This document shows positions 1 to 7,580 of a DNA stretch of 22,600 bases, piece after piece. Location of the stretch: NCBI GenBank assembly GCA_036524155.1, contig DATDCV010000657.1, positions 1-22,600 of the forward strand, in the 5' to 3' direction. The notes below the pieces were generated by a model. The model saw only the letters and a program-made list of their open reading frames with translations, ran no database searches and had not been told where the DNA came from. The translations under genes and the position numbers were made by a program. The DNA is from DATDCV01 sp036524155 (GTDB lineage: Bacteria; Verrucomicrobiota; Verrucomicrobiia; Limisphaerales; UBA8199). Numbering within the stretch: the first letter of the stretch is position 1; the number at the start of each line of letters is the position of its first letter.

Positions 1-2
1 GG

Positions 3-44
3 AAGGAACCGGTGCTCGAAGGAGCGCAATTGAAATTTGGGTGA
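3..44 (+). CDS. Possible 3' tip of an upstream hydrogenase small-subunit gene (partial)
   Basis: The first bases hold a short open frame that enters from the left edge, reads KEPVLEGAQLKFG and stops with TGA at 42-44. A gene for the hydrogenase small subunit (HoxY) commonly precedes the large-subunit gene, and group 3 small subunits often end in a short tail of this kind, so this frame is the most plausible of the three forward frames. Only 13 residues are visible and no cluster-binding cysteine is included, so the identity rests on context. Confidence 0.3.
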   Translation, partial: KEPVLEGAQLKFG

Positions 45-60
45 GACCGCGGAAATGAAA

Positions 61-250
61 TCCGAAATCCGAAATCCGAGATCCGAAAGAAGTCCGAAAT
101 CCGAAGGCCGAGGGAGCCGCAATAATGCGCCCACGGCACAAAAAGATACTTCCTCTTTCTGCGCCGCCTGGGCTGTTTGGCGGCTGGGCTCTTTGCTTCG
201 GATTTCGGCCTTCGGATTTCTTTCGGATCTCGGATTTCGGGCTTCGGATT
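61..250. repeat. Long inverted repeat of CCGAAAT/ATTTCGG units before hoxH
   Basis: The left arm (about 61-111) is made of degenerate 7-9 nt units such as CCGAAATCCGAAAT. The right arm (about 197-250) is nearly its reverse complement, with units such as CTTCGGATTTCGG. The two arms of about 50 nt could fold into a long hairpin with a loop of roughly 85 nt. The right arm ends 40 nt before the hoxH start codon. A related single arm lies before the protease gene at 1828-1875. The block explains the open frame running into hoxH from upstream and is not protein coding. Confidence 0.8.
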
Positions 251-289
251 TTGTCCACACCCGTTCGCCAATCTTTACCGTTTCTCGTC

Positions 290-1714
290 ATGTCTAAACG
301 CATCGTCATCGACCCGGTGACCCGCATCGAGGGCCACGCCAAAATCAGCATTTTCATCGATGATTCCGGCAACGTATCGGACGCCGAGTTCCACGTCGTG
401 GAATTCCGCGGCTTCGAGAAGTTCTGCGAGGGCCGCCCCTTTTCGGAAATGCCCGGCATCACTCCGCGGATCTGCGGCATTTGTCCCGTCAGCCACCTGC
501 TGGCTTCGGCCAAGGCCGGCGACGCCATCATGGCGGTCAACATCCCGCCCGCGGCCGACAAGCTTCGCCGCCTGATGAATCTCGGCCAGATCATCCAGAG
601 CCACGCGTTGAGCTTTTTCCATCTCAGCGCTCCCGATTTTTTGCTGGGGTGGGACACCGCGCCGGCCAAGCGCAACGTTTTTGGCCTCATTGCCTCGAAC
701 GCCGACCTCGCCCGCTCCGGAATCCGGCTGCGGCAATTCGGGCAGGAGATCATCGAGTTGCTGGGGGGCAAAAAGATCCATCCCGCGTGGGCGGTGCCGG
801 GCGGCGTGCGCGAGCCCCTGACCGAAGCAGGCGTCGCCAAGATCCGCGCGTGGCTGCCCGAAGCTTACGCAACCACGAAGACCGCCTTCGAGGTGTTCAA
901 AAAGACATTGGACACGCACAAGCGCGAGATCCAGATCTTCGGCAATTTTCAGTCGCTGTTCATGGGCCTGGTCGAGCCGGACGGCACCTGGGAGCACCAC
1001 GGCGGCAAGCTCCGGTTCACCGACAGCAGCGGCAGCATCATCGCCGACCAGCTCGATCCGCAGAAATACTACGAGTACATCGGCGAAGCCGTCCAAACCA
1101 CCTCGTACCTGAAGTCGCCCTATTACCTGCCGCTCGGGTTCCCGGACGGAATGTATCGGGTGGGGCCGCTCGCGCGGCTGAATGTCGCCGAACAAATGGG
1201 CACTCTCAAAGCCGACGCCGAACTCAAGAAATTCAAGAAACTCGCCAAAGGCGCGGCCAATTCATCGTTCCTTTATCATTACGCGCGCCTGATAGAAATT
1301 CTGACCGCGATCGAGCGCGTCGAGATCGCTCTCGACGATCCGGACCTGCTGAGCGAGGAACTGCGGGCCGATGCGGGCATCAACAGTTTGCGGGGCGTGG
1401 GAGTGAGCGAAGCGCCGCGCGGCACGCTCTTCCATGATTACACGGTGGACCGGGACGGCCTGCTCAAGAAGGTGAACCTCATCGTCGCCACCGGCCAGAA
1501 CAACCTCGCGATGAACCGCACCGTTGCCCAGATCGCGCGGCATTACATCCGCGGCGAGAATATTCCCGAACCGGTCCTCAACCGCATCGAACACGGCATT
1601 CGGTGCTATGACCCGTGCCTGAGCTGCTCGACTCACGCCGTCGGCCAAATGCCGTTGCACCTCCGGCTTATCGCGCCGGACGGCCGCGTGGTGAAGGAAG
1701 TGATGCGTGGATGA
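290..1714 (+). CDS. hoxH: [NiFe] hydrogenase large subunit, bidirectional NAD-linked (HoxH) type
   Basis: This 474-residue protein is the catalytic subunit that holds the Ni-Fe active site and interconverts H2 with protons and electrons; group 3d enzymes pass the electrons to NAD+ through HoxFU. The RxEGH motif is at residues 12-16. The first cysteine pair is in RICGICPVSH (C62, C65) and the second in DPCLSCSTH (C443, C446, H449). The 25 residues after H449 match the C-terminal peptide removed once nickel is inserted. Length and motifs fit HoxH. The ATG at 290 is chosen because the family begins directly with SKRIVIDPVTRIEGH; the upstream in-frame extension is translated repeat. No strong ribosome-binding site is visible. 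The protease gene follows at 1880. Other group 3 subtypes (3b, 3c) are less likely but not excluded, as the diaphorase genes lie outside the window. Confidence 0.95.
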   Translation: MSKRIVIDPVTRIEGHAKISIFIDDSGNVSDAEFHVVEFRGFEKFCEGRPFSEMPGITPRICGICPVSHLLASAKAGDAIMAVNIPPAADKLRRLMNLGQIIQSHALSFFHLSAPDFLLGWDTAPAKRNVFGLIASNADLARSGIRLRQFGQEIIELLGGKKIHPAWAVPGGVREPLTEAGVAKIRAWLPEAYATTKTAFEVFKKTLDTHKREIQIFGNFQSLFMGLVEPDGTWEHHGGKLRFTDSSGSIIADQLDPQKYYEYIGEAVQTTSYLKSPYYLPLGFPDGMYRVGPLARLNVAEQMGTLKADAELKKFKKLAKGAANSSFLYHYARLIEILTAIERVEIALDDPDLLSEELRADAGINSLRGVGVSEAPRGTLFHDYTVDRDGLLKKVNLIVATGQNNLAMNRTVAQIARHYIRGENIPEPVLNRIEHGIRCYDPCLSCSTHAVGQMPLHLRLIAPDGRVVKEVMRG

Positions 1715-1733
1715 CCGCAACCGCTTGGTGAAC

Positions 1734-1817
1734 GTTGCATGTTCCAGGTTGCAGGTTCCAGGTTGCCCGGACGGCTGCAAATCCCGACCTGCAACTTTCA
1801 ACCTGCAACCTGAGACC
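1734..1817. repeat. GTTGCAGGTT-type inverted repeat
   Basis: The left arm (1734-1770) repeats GTTCCAGGTTGCAGG units and the right arm (1785-1817) has the complementary CAACCTGCAACCT units, around a short centre. The same family recurs at 4625-4655 (one arm) and 17344-17423. It fills the first half of the hoxH-hoxW spacer. Confidence 0.75.
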
Positions 1818-1827
1818 TCTCAAGCCT

Positions 1828-1875
1828 TCGGCCTTCGGATTTCTTTCGGACTTCGGCCTTCGGATTTCGGATTTT
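1828..1875. repeat. Single arm of the TTCGGATTTCGG repeat family
   Basis: This stretch is made of TTCGGCC, TTCGGATTT and related units and closely resembles the right arm at 197-250. It ends only 4 nt before the start codon of the maturation protease gene, so it replaces any normal ribosome-binding region. No complementary arm is present within this spacer. Confidence 0.75.
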
Positions 1876-1879
1876 AATC

Positions 1880-2332
1880 ATGCCGGCTCCCGCCTCACCC
1901 CTGCTGCCGCTGCTGATCATCGGTTACGGCAACACGCTGCGCAGCGATGATGGCGTCGGGCCGCGGGTGGTCGAAGCCGTCGCTGCGCTGAACCTCCCAA
2001 GTGTCCAAACCCTCGTCTGCGCCCTGCTGACCCCCGAGCTGGCCGACCCCATCGCGCGAGCGGGAGCGGTAATCTTCGTGGACGCCGCGCTCGACGCGCC
2101 GCGTGAGGTGCAGTTGCGTCCATTGGCGCCCGCGGAGTCGTCGCAAGTGATGGCGCACGCGGCGGACCCGCGCACGCTGCTGGCGCTGGCGCGCGATGTG
2201 TTCGGGCACGCGCCACGGGCGTGGTGGCTTACGATTCCTATCGAAAACACCGGTATCGGCGAGAATTTGTCCTGCTTCGCGCAGGAGGGAATGCAGGAAG
2301 CGATCAAGATGATCCGGCAACGTGCCCATTAG
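1880..2332 (+). CDS. hoxW: Hydrogenase maturation endopeptidase (M52, HoxW/HycI type)
   Basis: This 150-residue protein matches nickel-dependent peptidase family M52, which clips the C-terminal peptide from the hydrogenase large subunit after nickel insertion. The N-terminal strand leads into GYGNTLRSDDGVG (residues 15-27), where D24 takes the place of the first metal-binding acidic residue. FVDAALDA supplies the second acidic ligand (D68). MAHAADPRTLLALA contains the expected histidine (H93). Length is normal. The gene lies 165 bp after hoxH on the same strand, and HoxH is its obvious substrate. The hoxW symbol follows from this pairing; the sequence alone would only give M52 hydrogenase protease. 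The ATG at 1880 is immediately preceded by repeat DNA, so translation may depend on coupling or on an unstructured leader. Confidence 0.92.
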   Translation: MPAPASPLLPLLIIGYGNTLRSDDGVGPRVVEAVAALNLPSVQTLVCALLTPELADPIARAGAVIFVDAALDAPREVQLRPLAPAESSQVMAHAADPRTLLALARDVFGHAPRAWWLTIPIENTGIGENLSCFAQEGMQEAIKMIRQRAH

Positions 2333-2641
2333 GCGGTCCCTCCTAGTCAGGCGGCCTTTCACTCTGTTTTCGGCGGCGACCGGCGTTCGGACCGGAGTGC
2401 ACCTGGACCCCTGATCCTTTGCGAAAACCGCGGTAGGTTGCGCGCCCGGATTTGGGCTGCGACCCCGGGAAGTTTGTTTCTCCAAGCGCACTTTTGGCTT
2501 AGCAGGTTCCTGATTGCCTGCTAGGCTCCCGACAACGGGCGCAGAGCGGAAGTGAAGGGGAAGGCGTCGTTTTCAGCTCCGACGAGCGCGGCGCGGTCCG
2601 GGACAAATGCGGCGACGGGCCTCTGGCCCGGGCGGGAACCT
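2333..2641. other. Intergenic region before the sensor kinase, with a small dyad
   Basis: No gene or repeat family is recognised in this gap of about 310 bp. At 2500-2523 there is a perfect 7-bp dyad, TAGCAGG and CCTGCTA with a 10-nt centre, which could be an operator or just a hairpin. No convincing promoter boxes were seen. The kinase frame is open back to a GTG at 2552, so the last 90 bases might be coding. Confidence 0.35.
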
Positions 2642-4624
2642 ATGCTGGCCCGACCTATGCGAGAAATCATGCGTTGGCTTGGAAAGATGGGGGCTGCGCT
2701 CGGCGGAAGAACGCGCAGCCTGGAAGCGACGGTGCGCGATCAGACAGTCCAGCTGCAAAAGGCAATCGAGAAACACAAAGAAATTGCTCAATTCCTGCGC
2801 GAGACTTTGGGCTTGTTCAGGCAGGTCACGGAAAATATCGCGGACGTCTTCTGGGTCACCAACGCAACCAGGACGAAGGTCGAGTATGTCAGCCCGGAAT
2901 TTGAGAAACTCTGGGGCGAGGCTTGCGCGACGTTGATGGAGGCTCCCGACACCTGGCTGGCGCGCGTTCACCCGGAGGATCGGGAGCGGGTCACGCGCGC
3001 TATCAGCAACAAACAAGTCACGGGCGAGTATGACGAGGAATATCGCGTCGTGCGGCCGGACGGGGTCTTGCGCTGGGTGCGCGACCGGGCGTTTCCAGTG
3101 AAGAACGAGAACGGCGCGGTGTACCGGTTGGTGGGAATTGCCGAAGACATCACGGACCGAAAGCGGACGCAACAATTGCTCCAGGCGGAGCGTGATCTGG
3201 GGGTGGCGTTGAGCTCGACGCAGGACCTGAAATATGCCCTGGCGCGCCTCGTCGAAATCGTGGTGCAACTCGAAAACCTCGACTGCGGCGGGGTGTACCT
3301 GATGGAACCGGAGACCGGGGAACTGGAGCTGAGGGCGCACCGCGGGCTGACGGAATCGATGCTCGTGCGCGGTGCTCATTACCGGGCGGACACTGCCGAG
3401 ACGCGTTGCGCCCGCGCGGGCAAGCCGCTGTACCTGCGGGGCGACGAGATCCTCCGCACCCCGCAAGCGACGTGGGGCGGCGAAGGCCTGCGGACGATGG
3501 TGCTGGTCCCGCTGCAGCACAAAGGCGCGACGCTGGGCTTGCTTGCGCTCGCCTCCTACCGCCAGGATGACATCTCGATCGAAACGCGGGTCGGCCTGGA
3601 GGTCATCGCTTCGCAGTTTTCGGCCGCGGTGGCGCGGATCGCCGCCGAAGAGTCGCTTCGACGCAGCGAGGCTCACTTGCGTTCGATCGTCAAGAACGCG
3701 CCGATCGCGCTGCTGGCGGCCGACGCGCGGGGGACGATCACCTTCGAAGACGGACAGGCGCTTTCCGCGATGGGCTTCAAGCCAGGAGAACACCTCAAAC
3801 AGCCGGTCGCGGAGGTCTTCAAGCAGCATCCTGTCGTCCTGGACGACATCGACCGGGCGCTGGCCGGCGAGGAGTTCAGCTCGGTTGTCGATTTTGGCCC
3901 GAACCTGTTCGAAAACCGCTATACCCCCGGTCCCGGCGACGGGAAGCCGGCGGGCTTCATCGCCGTTGCGATCGACGTCACCGAGCGTTCGCGGCTGCAG
4001 CGGCAGATCCTGGAGATCAGCGACCGCGAACAGGCGCGCATCGGGCAGGACGTTCACGACGGGCTGTGCCAGCAGTTGATCGGCGCGGCGCTGAAGGCGA
4101 ACGCCCTCGAGCAATCGCTCACGACCCAAACGCTCCCCGACGCAGCCACCGCCCGGAAGATCTGCGCCCTGCTGGATGAGGCCATTACCGAATCGCGCCG
4201 CGTTTGCCGCGGCCTTTACCCGGTCCGGCTCAAGACCGAAGGGCTCGTTCCGGCGCTGGAAGAACTGGTGCGCACCTCCGCCGAGCGCTATACAGTCGAA
4301 TGTCAGTTCGTCACCAGCGAACGGCAGCTCCGGTGTGACGAAACGACTGCGACGCACCTTTACCGGATCACGCAGGAAGCCGTTAATAATGCGGTCAAGC
4401 ACAGCCGCTGCCGCAAAATCGTGGTGCTGCTTTCGCTATCCGGCCGGGAAATTGATTTGCTGATTCAGGACGATGGCCAAGGGCTTAAACCGGCGCCGGA
4501 GGCCCGAACGGGAATGGGGCTGCATATCATGGATTACCGCGCCCGCAGCCTGGGCGGCCGCCTTCGCGTCAACAGCGATGCGGACGGAACCACAGTCTCG
4601 TGCCGCGTGCCCGCAGGGATATGA
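2642..4624 (+). CDS. Soluble PAS-GAF-PAS sensor histidine kinase (HisKA_3, NarX/DegS type)
   Basis: This 660-residue protein probably senses a cytoplasmic signal, autophosphorylates and passes the phosphate to the response regulator encoded next. Order of domains: a short helical or coiled-coil lead, PAS with PAC (about 61-174, including RPDGVLRWVRDRAFPV and GIAEDITDRK), GAF (about 182-335), a second PAS (about 345-450), the dimerisation/phosphoacceptor helix with DVHDGLCQQL (His472) and the ATPase domain (N box QEAVNNAVKH, then DDGQGL and GMGLHIMDYRARSLGG). No membrane segment is visible. The start is uncertain: a GTG at 2552 would add 30 residues of no recognisable family, so the ATG at 2642 is preferred. 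The signal is unknown; PAS and GAF domains can bind haem, flavin or small ligands, and the neighbouring hydrogenase genes make a redox or gas signal conceivable but unproven. Confidence 0.93.
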   Translation: MLARPMREIMRWLGKMGAALGGRTRSLEATVRDQTVQLQKAIEKHKEIAQFLRETLGLFRQVTENIADVFWVTNATRTKVEYVSPEFEKLWGEACATLMEAPDTWLARVHPEDRERVTRAISNKQVTGEYDEEYRVVRPDGVLRWVRDRAFPVKNENGAVYRLVGIAEDITDRKRTQQLLQAERDLGVALSSTQDLKYALARLVEIVVQLENLDCGGVYLMEPETGELELRAHRGLTESMLVRGAHYRADTAETRCARAGKPLYLRGDEILRTPQATWGGEGLRTMVLVPLQHKGATLGLLALASYRQDDISIETRVGLEVIASQFSAAVARIAAEESLRRSEAHLRSIVKNAPIALLAADARGTITFEDGQALSAMGFKPGEHLKQPVAEVFKQHPVVLDDIDRALAGEEFSSVVDFGPNLFENRYTPGPGDGKPAGFIAVAIDVTERSRLQRQILEISDREQARIGQDVHDGLCQQLIGAALKANALEQSLTTQTLPDAATARKICALLDEAITESRRVCRGLYPVRLKTEGLVPALEELVRTSAERYTVECQFVTSERQLRCDETTATHLYRITQEAVNNAVKHSRCRKIVVLLSLSGREIDLLIQDDGQGLKPAPEARTGMGLHIMDYRARSLGGRLRVNSDADGTTVSCRVPAGI

Positions 4625-4655
4625 GTTACAGGTTGAATGTTACAGGTTGCAGGCT
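4625..4655. repeat. Single arm of the GTTGCAGGTT repeat family
   Basis: GTTACAGGTTGAATGTTACA and the following GGTTGCAGG belong to the same family as 1734-1817 and 17344-17423. The arm starts directly after the kinase stop codon and is followed by the REPIN-like element at 4662. Confidence 0.6.
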
Positions 4656-4661
4656 GGCGAC

Positions 4662-4764
4662 GGCGCGCGGACTTCAGTCCGCAGCAATGTCCAATGGCCG
4701 TGCGCTCCCGTATGTGTTCACCGCTGAACAACTGTTCATTGCTGCGGACTGAAGTCCGCGCGCC
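4662..4764. repeat. REPIN-like element, GGACTTCAGTCC family, copy 1
   Basis: Two perfectly complementary 26-nt arms (4662-4687 and 4739-4764) enclose a 51-nt spacer. Each arm contains its own small hairpin, CGGACTTCAGTCCG. The element sits in the 164-bp spacer between kinase and response regulator and ends 24 nt before the regulator start. Copies at 13478-13576 and 19135-19236 share the arms but not the spacer. Confidence 0.9.
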
Positions 4765-4788
4765 GGGCCACGAGGACCTTTCGTTAAT

Positions 4789-5469
4789 ATGAATGAACGA
4801 GAACCGATTCGAAAACTGAACCCGGCGCGCATTGTCCTGGTAGACGATCATCCGGCCGTGCGCGAGGGATTGGCCGAGAGCATCAACCGCGAAAGCGGGC
4901 TGGCGGTGTGCGGCCAGGCCGACGACCGCGTGGCGGCCTTGCGCGTCATCGAATCCACAAACCCCGACCTGGTAGTGCTGGACCTCACACTGAAGAGTTC
5001 GAGCGGCCTGGAACTTCTCAAGGACATCCACGCCCGCTGGCCCCAGGTGCTGATCCTCGTGGTCTCGATGCACGATGAAAATCTCTACGCCGAGCGGGTG
5101 CTTCACGCAGGCGCACAGGGCTACATCACCAAACAGGAGGCCACCAACAAAGTGATCCACGCCATCCGGCATGTGCTCGGAGGCGGGATCTATCTCAATG
5201 AAAGAATGTCGGCGGCCATCCTGGCCCGGCGCTCCGGCCAGCCCGAAAGCGGCACGGGCTCGATTGCCGACCTGCTCGCCGAGCGCGAGCTCGAGGTGTT
5301 TGAAATGACCGGCCAGGGACTCAGCACACGGGAAATCGCCCAGCAGTTGCACATTGACACCAAAACCGTCGATACCTACCGCGCCCGTATCAGGCAGAAG
5401 CTGAACATCGACACCTCCAGTGCGTTGCTCAAACTGGCGATCCAGTGGAACCGGGAGCGGAATCGGTAA
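4789..5469 (+). CDS. NarL/FixJ-family response regulator
   Basis: This 226-residue protein is a DNA-binding transcription regulator activated by phosphorylation, most likely by the kinase encoded just upstream. The receiver domain covers about residues 13-130: acidic pair D19/D20 in VLVDDH, phosphoacceptor D65 in LVVLDLTL, S93 in VVSMHD and K115 in GYITK. The LuxR-type helix-turn-helix is at about 165-212, with LAERELEVFEMTGQGLSTRE followed by IAQQLHIDTKTVDTYRARI. Length is typical. The ATG at 4789 has a GAGGA about 12 nt upstream. A REPIN-like element separates it from the kinase gene, which may reduce or modulate cotranscription. A decayed paralogue of this gene lies at 6564-6659. Its targets are unknown; the element shared at 5516 and 10770 is a candidate. 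Confidence 0.95.
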   Translation: MNEREPIRKLNPARIVLVDDHPAVREGLAESINRESGLAVCGQADDRVAALRVIESTNPDLVVLDLTLKSSSGLELLKDIHARWPQVLILVVSMHDENLYAERVLHAGAQGYITKQEATNKVIHAIRHVLGGGIYLNERMSAAILARRSGQPESGTGSIADLLAERELEVFEMTGQGLSTREIAQQLHIDTKTVDTYRARIRQKLNIDTSSALLKLAIQWNRERNR

Positions 5470-5485
5470 ACCAACGGTAAACCAA
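5464..5485. repeat. Tandem 11-bp duplication at the end of the regulator gene
   Basis: CGGTAAACCAA occurs twice in direct succession (5464-5474 and 5475-5485), followed by a further CGGT. The first copy holds the TAA stop codon of the response regulator, so this looks like a small slippage duplication at the gene end. Confidence 0.7.
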
Positions 5486-5515
5486 CGGTCAGCGCCCTGC
5501 CCGGCCCTTGCCCCG

Positions 5516-5555
5516 TGTAGCCGAATTCCTTACACCATTTTCCACCCTTTCCCTA
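5516..5555 (+). promoter_or_regulatory. Conserved upstream element shared by the two pilin units, copy 1
   Basis: This stretch begins TGTAGCCGAATTCCTTACA and runs on through a CATTTTCCACC-type segment. It matches the reverse complement of 10731-10770 at 34 of 40 positions. It lies about 80-120 bp before the start of the first pseudopilin gene and contains a TGTA-N11-TACA dyad. It may be a promoter or the binding site of a shared regulator; the NarL-type regulator next door is one candidate. It could also be a shared leader sequence. Confidence 0.55.
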
Positions 5556-5633
5556 CAGACGAACTGCACCGCAGGAGCTAAAGTCTGCGTACAATCACAA
5601 CTCAAGCAGGTGGGATTTATACGTTGACGAATT

Positions 5634-6572
5634 ATGAAGCCGAACCGAGCACAACCCCATCCGCCTCCATCCAGCCTCGAGCGGACCCAAAGCCGACCTG
5701 GCTGCCGGAATGGCGGATTTACAGCGATAGAACTTGCCGCCGTGATGGTTATGGTGGCCTTCATCACGTTGACCTTCATTCCGACGTTGGCAAAGAACCA
5801 GCCAAATTCCAGGGCCATCCGGTGCCAGAACAACCTCCGCCAGCTCGCCGCTGCCTGGAATACCTACGCGGCGGATTACAGCGACCGGGTGGCCAATAGC
5901 TTTGGAGGGGATGAAACCCTCGTGGGCGTTCTGCAAGGGAGGTTTGAGAATTGGATCAATAACGTAATGACGTGGGGGGCAACTGCGGCGACAAGCGATC
6001 GCAGCAACACAAACATCGCGTGGGTGACCAACAGCGTGTTTGGCCCGTACCTGGGAGGCGCTGTCGATGCTTATCGGTGTCCGTCTGACAAATACCTCAG
6101 TCCGGTCCAGGTTGCGGGCGGTTGGCCAACCCGGTTGAGAAGCGTGTCAATGAACTCCGTCTTCGGCCGCTTCAGCACCGGCTTGGATACGACTGCCAAT
6201 GGCCTGAACTGGGCGTTCCCTCAATACGCGCAATACCTGAAAAGAACCAGCGTACGCAAGCCGATGAAAACCTTGGTGTTCATAGAAGAGCACCCCGATT
6301 CCATCAACGACGGGTATTTCGTCAATAACCCTTCGGCGTCGAGCTGGCAGGACATCCCCGGCTCTTTCCATAATGGCGGCTGCTCGTTCGGCTTTGCCGA
6401 CGGGCACGCCAGCCTGAACCGATGGCAAAGCCCAACCTCCTGGTATCGGGTGCAATTCAGTTACCCGGCCACAAAACCCTTTGACGGCCCGGGCCGGACC
6501 GACTTTGCCTGGTATTTAAGCCGGGTTGGCTACGTGGACGCAAAAACCGGCCAACCGGCGTTCGGCTACTAA
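5634..6572 (+). CDS. Pseudopilin with H-x9-DG motif, copy 1
   Basis: This 312-residue protein is a type II secretion or type IV pilus-like pseudopilin with an enlarged C-terminal domain, of the kind present in many copies in Verrucomicrobiota and Planctomycetota. A 28-residue leader ends in GG and is followed by FTAIELAAVMVMVAF, with cleavage expected before F29, the conserved glutamate at position 5 of the mature form (E33) and one membrane helix. NNLRQLAAAWNTYAAD is the usual following helix, and HNGGCSFGFADGHA gives the H-x9-DG motif. The ATG at 5634 is the first start in frame; the long leader leaves the exact start somewhat open. It faces a paralogue at 6663-7565. The final residues FGY and the stop codon appear to lie within a fused remnant of a response-regulator gene. 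The precise role is unknown. Confidence 0.88.
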   Translation: MKPNRAQPHPPPSSLERTQSRPGCRNGGFTAIELAAVMVMVAFITLTFIPTLAKNQPNSRAIRCQNNLRQLAAAWNTYAADYSDRVANSFGGDETLVGVLQGRFENWINNVMTWGATAATSDRSNTNIAWVTNSVFGPYLGGAVDAYRCPSDKYLSPVQVAGGWPTRLRSVSMNSVFGRFSTGLDTTANGLNWAFPQYAQYLKRTSVRKPMKTLVFIEEHPDSINDGYFVNNPSASSWQDIPGSFHNGGCSFGFADGHASLNRWQSPTSWYRVQFSYPATKPFDGPGRTDFAWYLSRVGYVDAKTGQPAFGY

Positions 6573-6659
6573 ACCAGGCAGGAAGCCGCCAACAGAGTCA
6601 TCCGTGCCTTCCGCCATGTGCTCAGCGACGGCATTTATCTCAGCGGGAAGAAATCCGAT
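6564..6659 (+). pseudogene. Remnant of a NarL-type response-regulator gene (receiver C-terminal part)
   Basis: Read in the same frame as the preceding pilin, this stretch gives GY, a TAA stop, then TRQEAANRVIRAF and RHVLSDGIYLS. It aligns with GYITKQEATNKVIHAI and RHVLGGGIYLN of the response regulator at 4789-5469 (DNA 5119-5211). About 19 of 31 aligned positions are identical, the stop standing where Ile113 is. It has no start, no phosphoacceptor aspartate and no DNA-binding part. It fills the spacer between the two pilin stop codons almost exactly. Confidence 0.8.
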
Positions 6660-6662
6660 TGG

Positions 6663-7565
6663 TCAGTTCCACCTCCAGTTAGTGCAATGTTGCTGGAGCC
6701 ATAGAACATCGCGATCGCCGGAAATGTTAACATTCAGAGGCAGGAGCTGGCCCGGCACGAGCGCAGGCATAGTCCTGCGGTCGCGCCAGGCATGGATTTC
6801 ACCGTGGCCGTCGGCAAAGCCGAATGCTCCCGCACCGTTGTGATATGAGGCGGGATAGTCGACTAACTGATACAGGGTGTCGGGGTCCGATTGAAACACA
6901 CCGTCGTTGATGCTGTCCTCGCGCTCGTCAACGAAAACGAACAGCCGCGACGGACTGGGGTCGTAAAGGTCGGCCGTGGTTTTGTACATCAGGAAACGTG
7001 TCGTCTGTAGCCATGAGCGGGTCATATCGCCCACGCGGCCGTTCATGGAAACACTGCGCGCTCTGGGCAACTTCTGGCCGGCGATGGTGACGGCCGAGAG
7101 GTCGGCCGGGCATTTGAACGGCTTCGGGGTTTTCAGATAGGGCCCCAGATAGGCGCCGTAGGGGTAGCGATCATGATTGATAAGCATGGCCGTGTTGGTG
7201 TTCGCGGGACTGCTGGTGAAATCCAGCCAGCCCGCAACCCAAGCGGCGTCTGCGCTGCTCTGGCCAGCGTTTCCTCCATCCCTGTTAGGTACCAGTTTTC
7301 CCCGGTTATCGTCCGAATACATGATCCAGGCGGCGCTGAGCTGGCGCAGGTTGTTGAGACACTGGAACGCGCCGCTGTTGGGAGCCGTGCGGCATAATGC
7401 CGGAGCCAAAACACAGCAGAGTATTGCCAGCACGGCAAACACTACTGCCAACTCGATGAGGGTGAAGGCGGCCCGGCGGTTATGCGCGGCCTGAAAACGG
7501 CGCTGGCCCGCGTGGCGAGATATACCCGCGTGAGAGAAGTCGGTAGTTCTTGATTGATTGTTCAT
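6663..7565 (-). CDS. Pseudopilin with H-x9-DG motif, copy 2
   Basis: This 300-residue protein is a paralogue of the pseudopilin at 5634-6572 on the opposite strand. A 33-residue leader ends in RRAA and is followed by FTLIELAVVFAVLAI, with the conserved glutamate at E38. The residue before the cleavage site is alanine and not the usual glycine, so processing may be less efficient. NNLRQLSAAWIMYSDD and YHNGAGAFGFADGHG (the H-x9-DG motif) match copy 1. The gene starts with ATG at 7565, 15 bp after the propeller gene on the same strand, and is presumably cotranscribed with it. The protein is expected in the inner membrane or in a secretion pseudopilus; its detailed function is unknown. Confidence 0.9.
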   Translation of the reverse strand: MNNQSRTTDFSHAGISRHAGQRRFQAAHNRRAAFTLIELAVVFAVLAILCCVLAPALCRTAPNSGAFQCLNNLRQLSAAWIMYSDDNRGKLVPNRDGGNAGQSSADAAWVAGWLDFTSSPANTNTAMLINHDRYPYGAYLGPYLKTPKPFKCPADLSAVTIAGQKLPRARSVSMNGRVGDMTRSWLQTTRFLMYKTTADLYDPSPSRLFVFVDEREDSINDGVFQSDPDTLYQLVDYPASYHNGAGAFGFADGHGEIHAWRDRRTMPALVPGQLLPLNVNISGDRDVLWLQQHCTNWRWN

Positions 7566-7580
7566 GGGGCTTGGCGATGG

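Noticed and set aside
125..289. N-terminal extension of HoxH by 55 residues
   Set aside because: The extension is translated repeat DNA; the HoxH family starts at SKRIVIDPVTRIEGH, so the ATG at 290 is used.
275..1195. Open frame of 306 codons on the minus strand inside hoxH
   Set aside because: It is antisense to a well-supported hydrogenase gene, shows no recognisable domain and arises from high GC codon use.
2487..2523. Sigma-54 promoter before the sensor kinase
   Set aside because: GG and GC pairs are present but their spacing does not give the required 10-nt distance.
2573..4402. Open frame of 609 codons on the minus strand across the kinase gene
   Set aside because: The plus strand encodes clear PAS, GAF and kinase motifs; the antisense product is rich in Arg, Gln and Asp with no domain.
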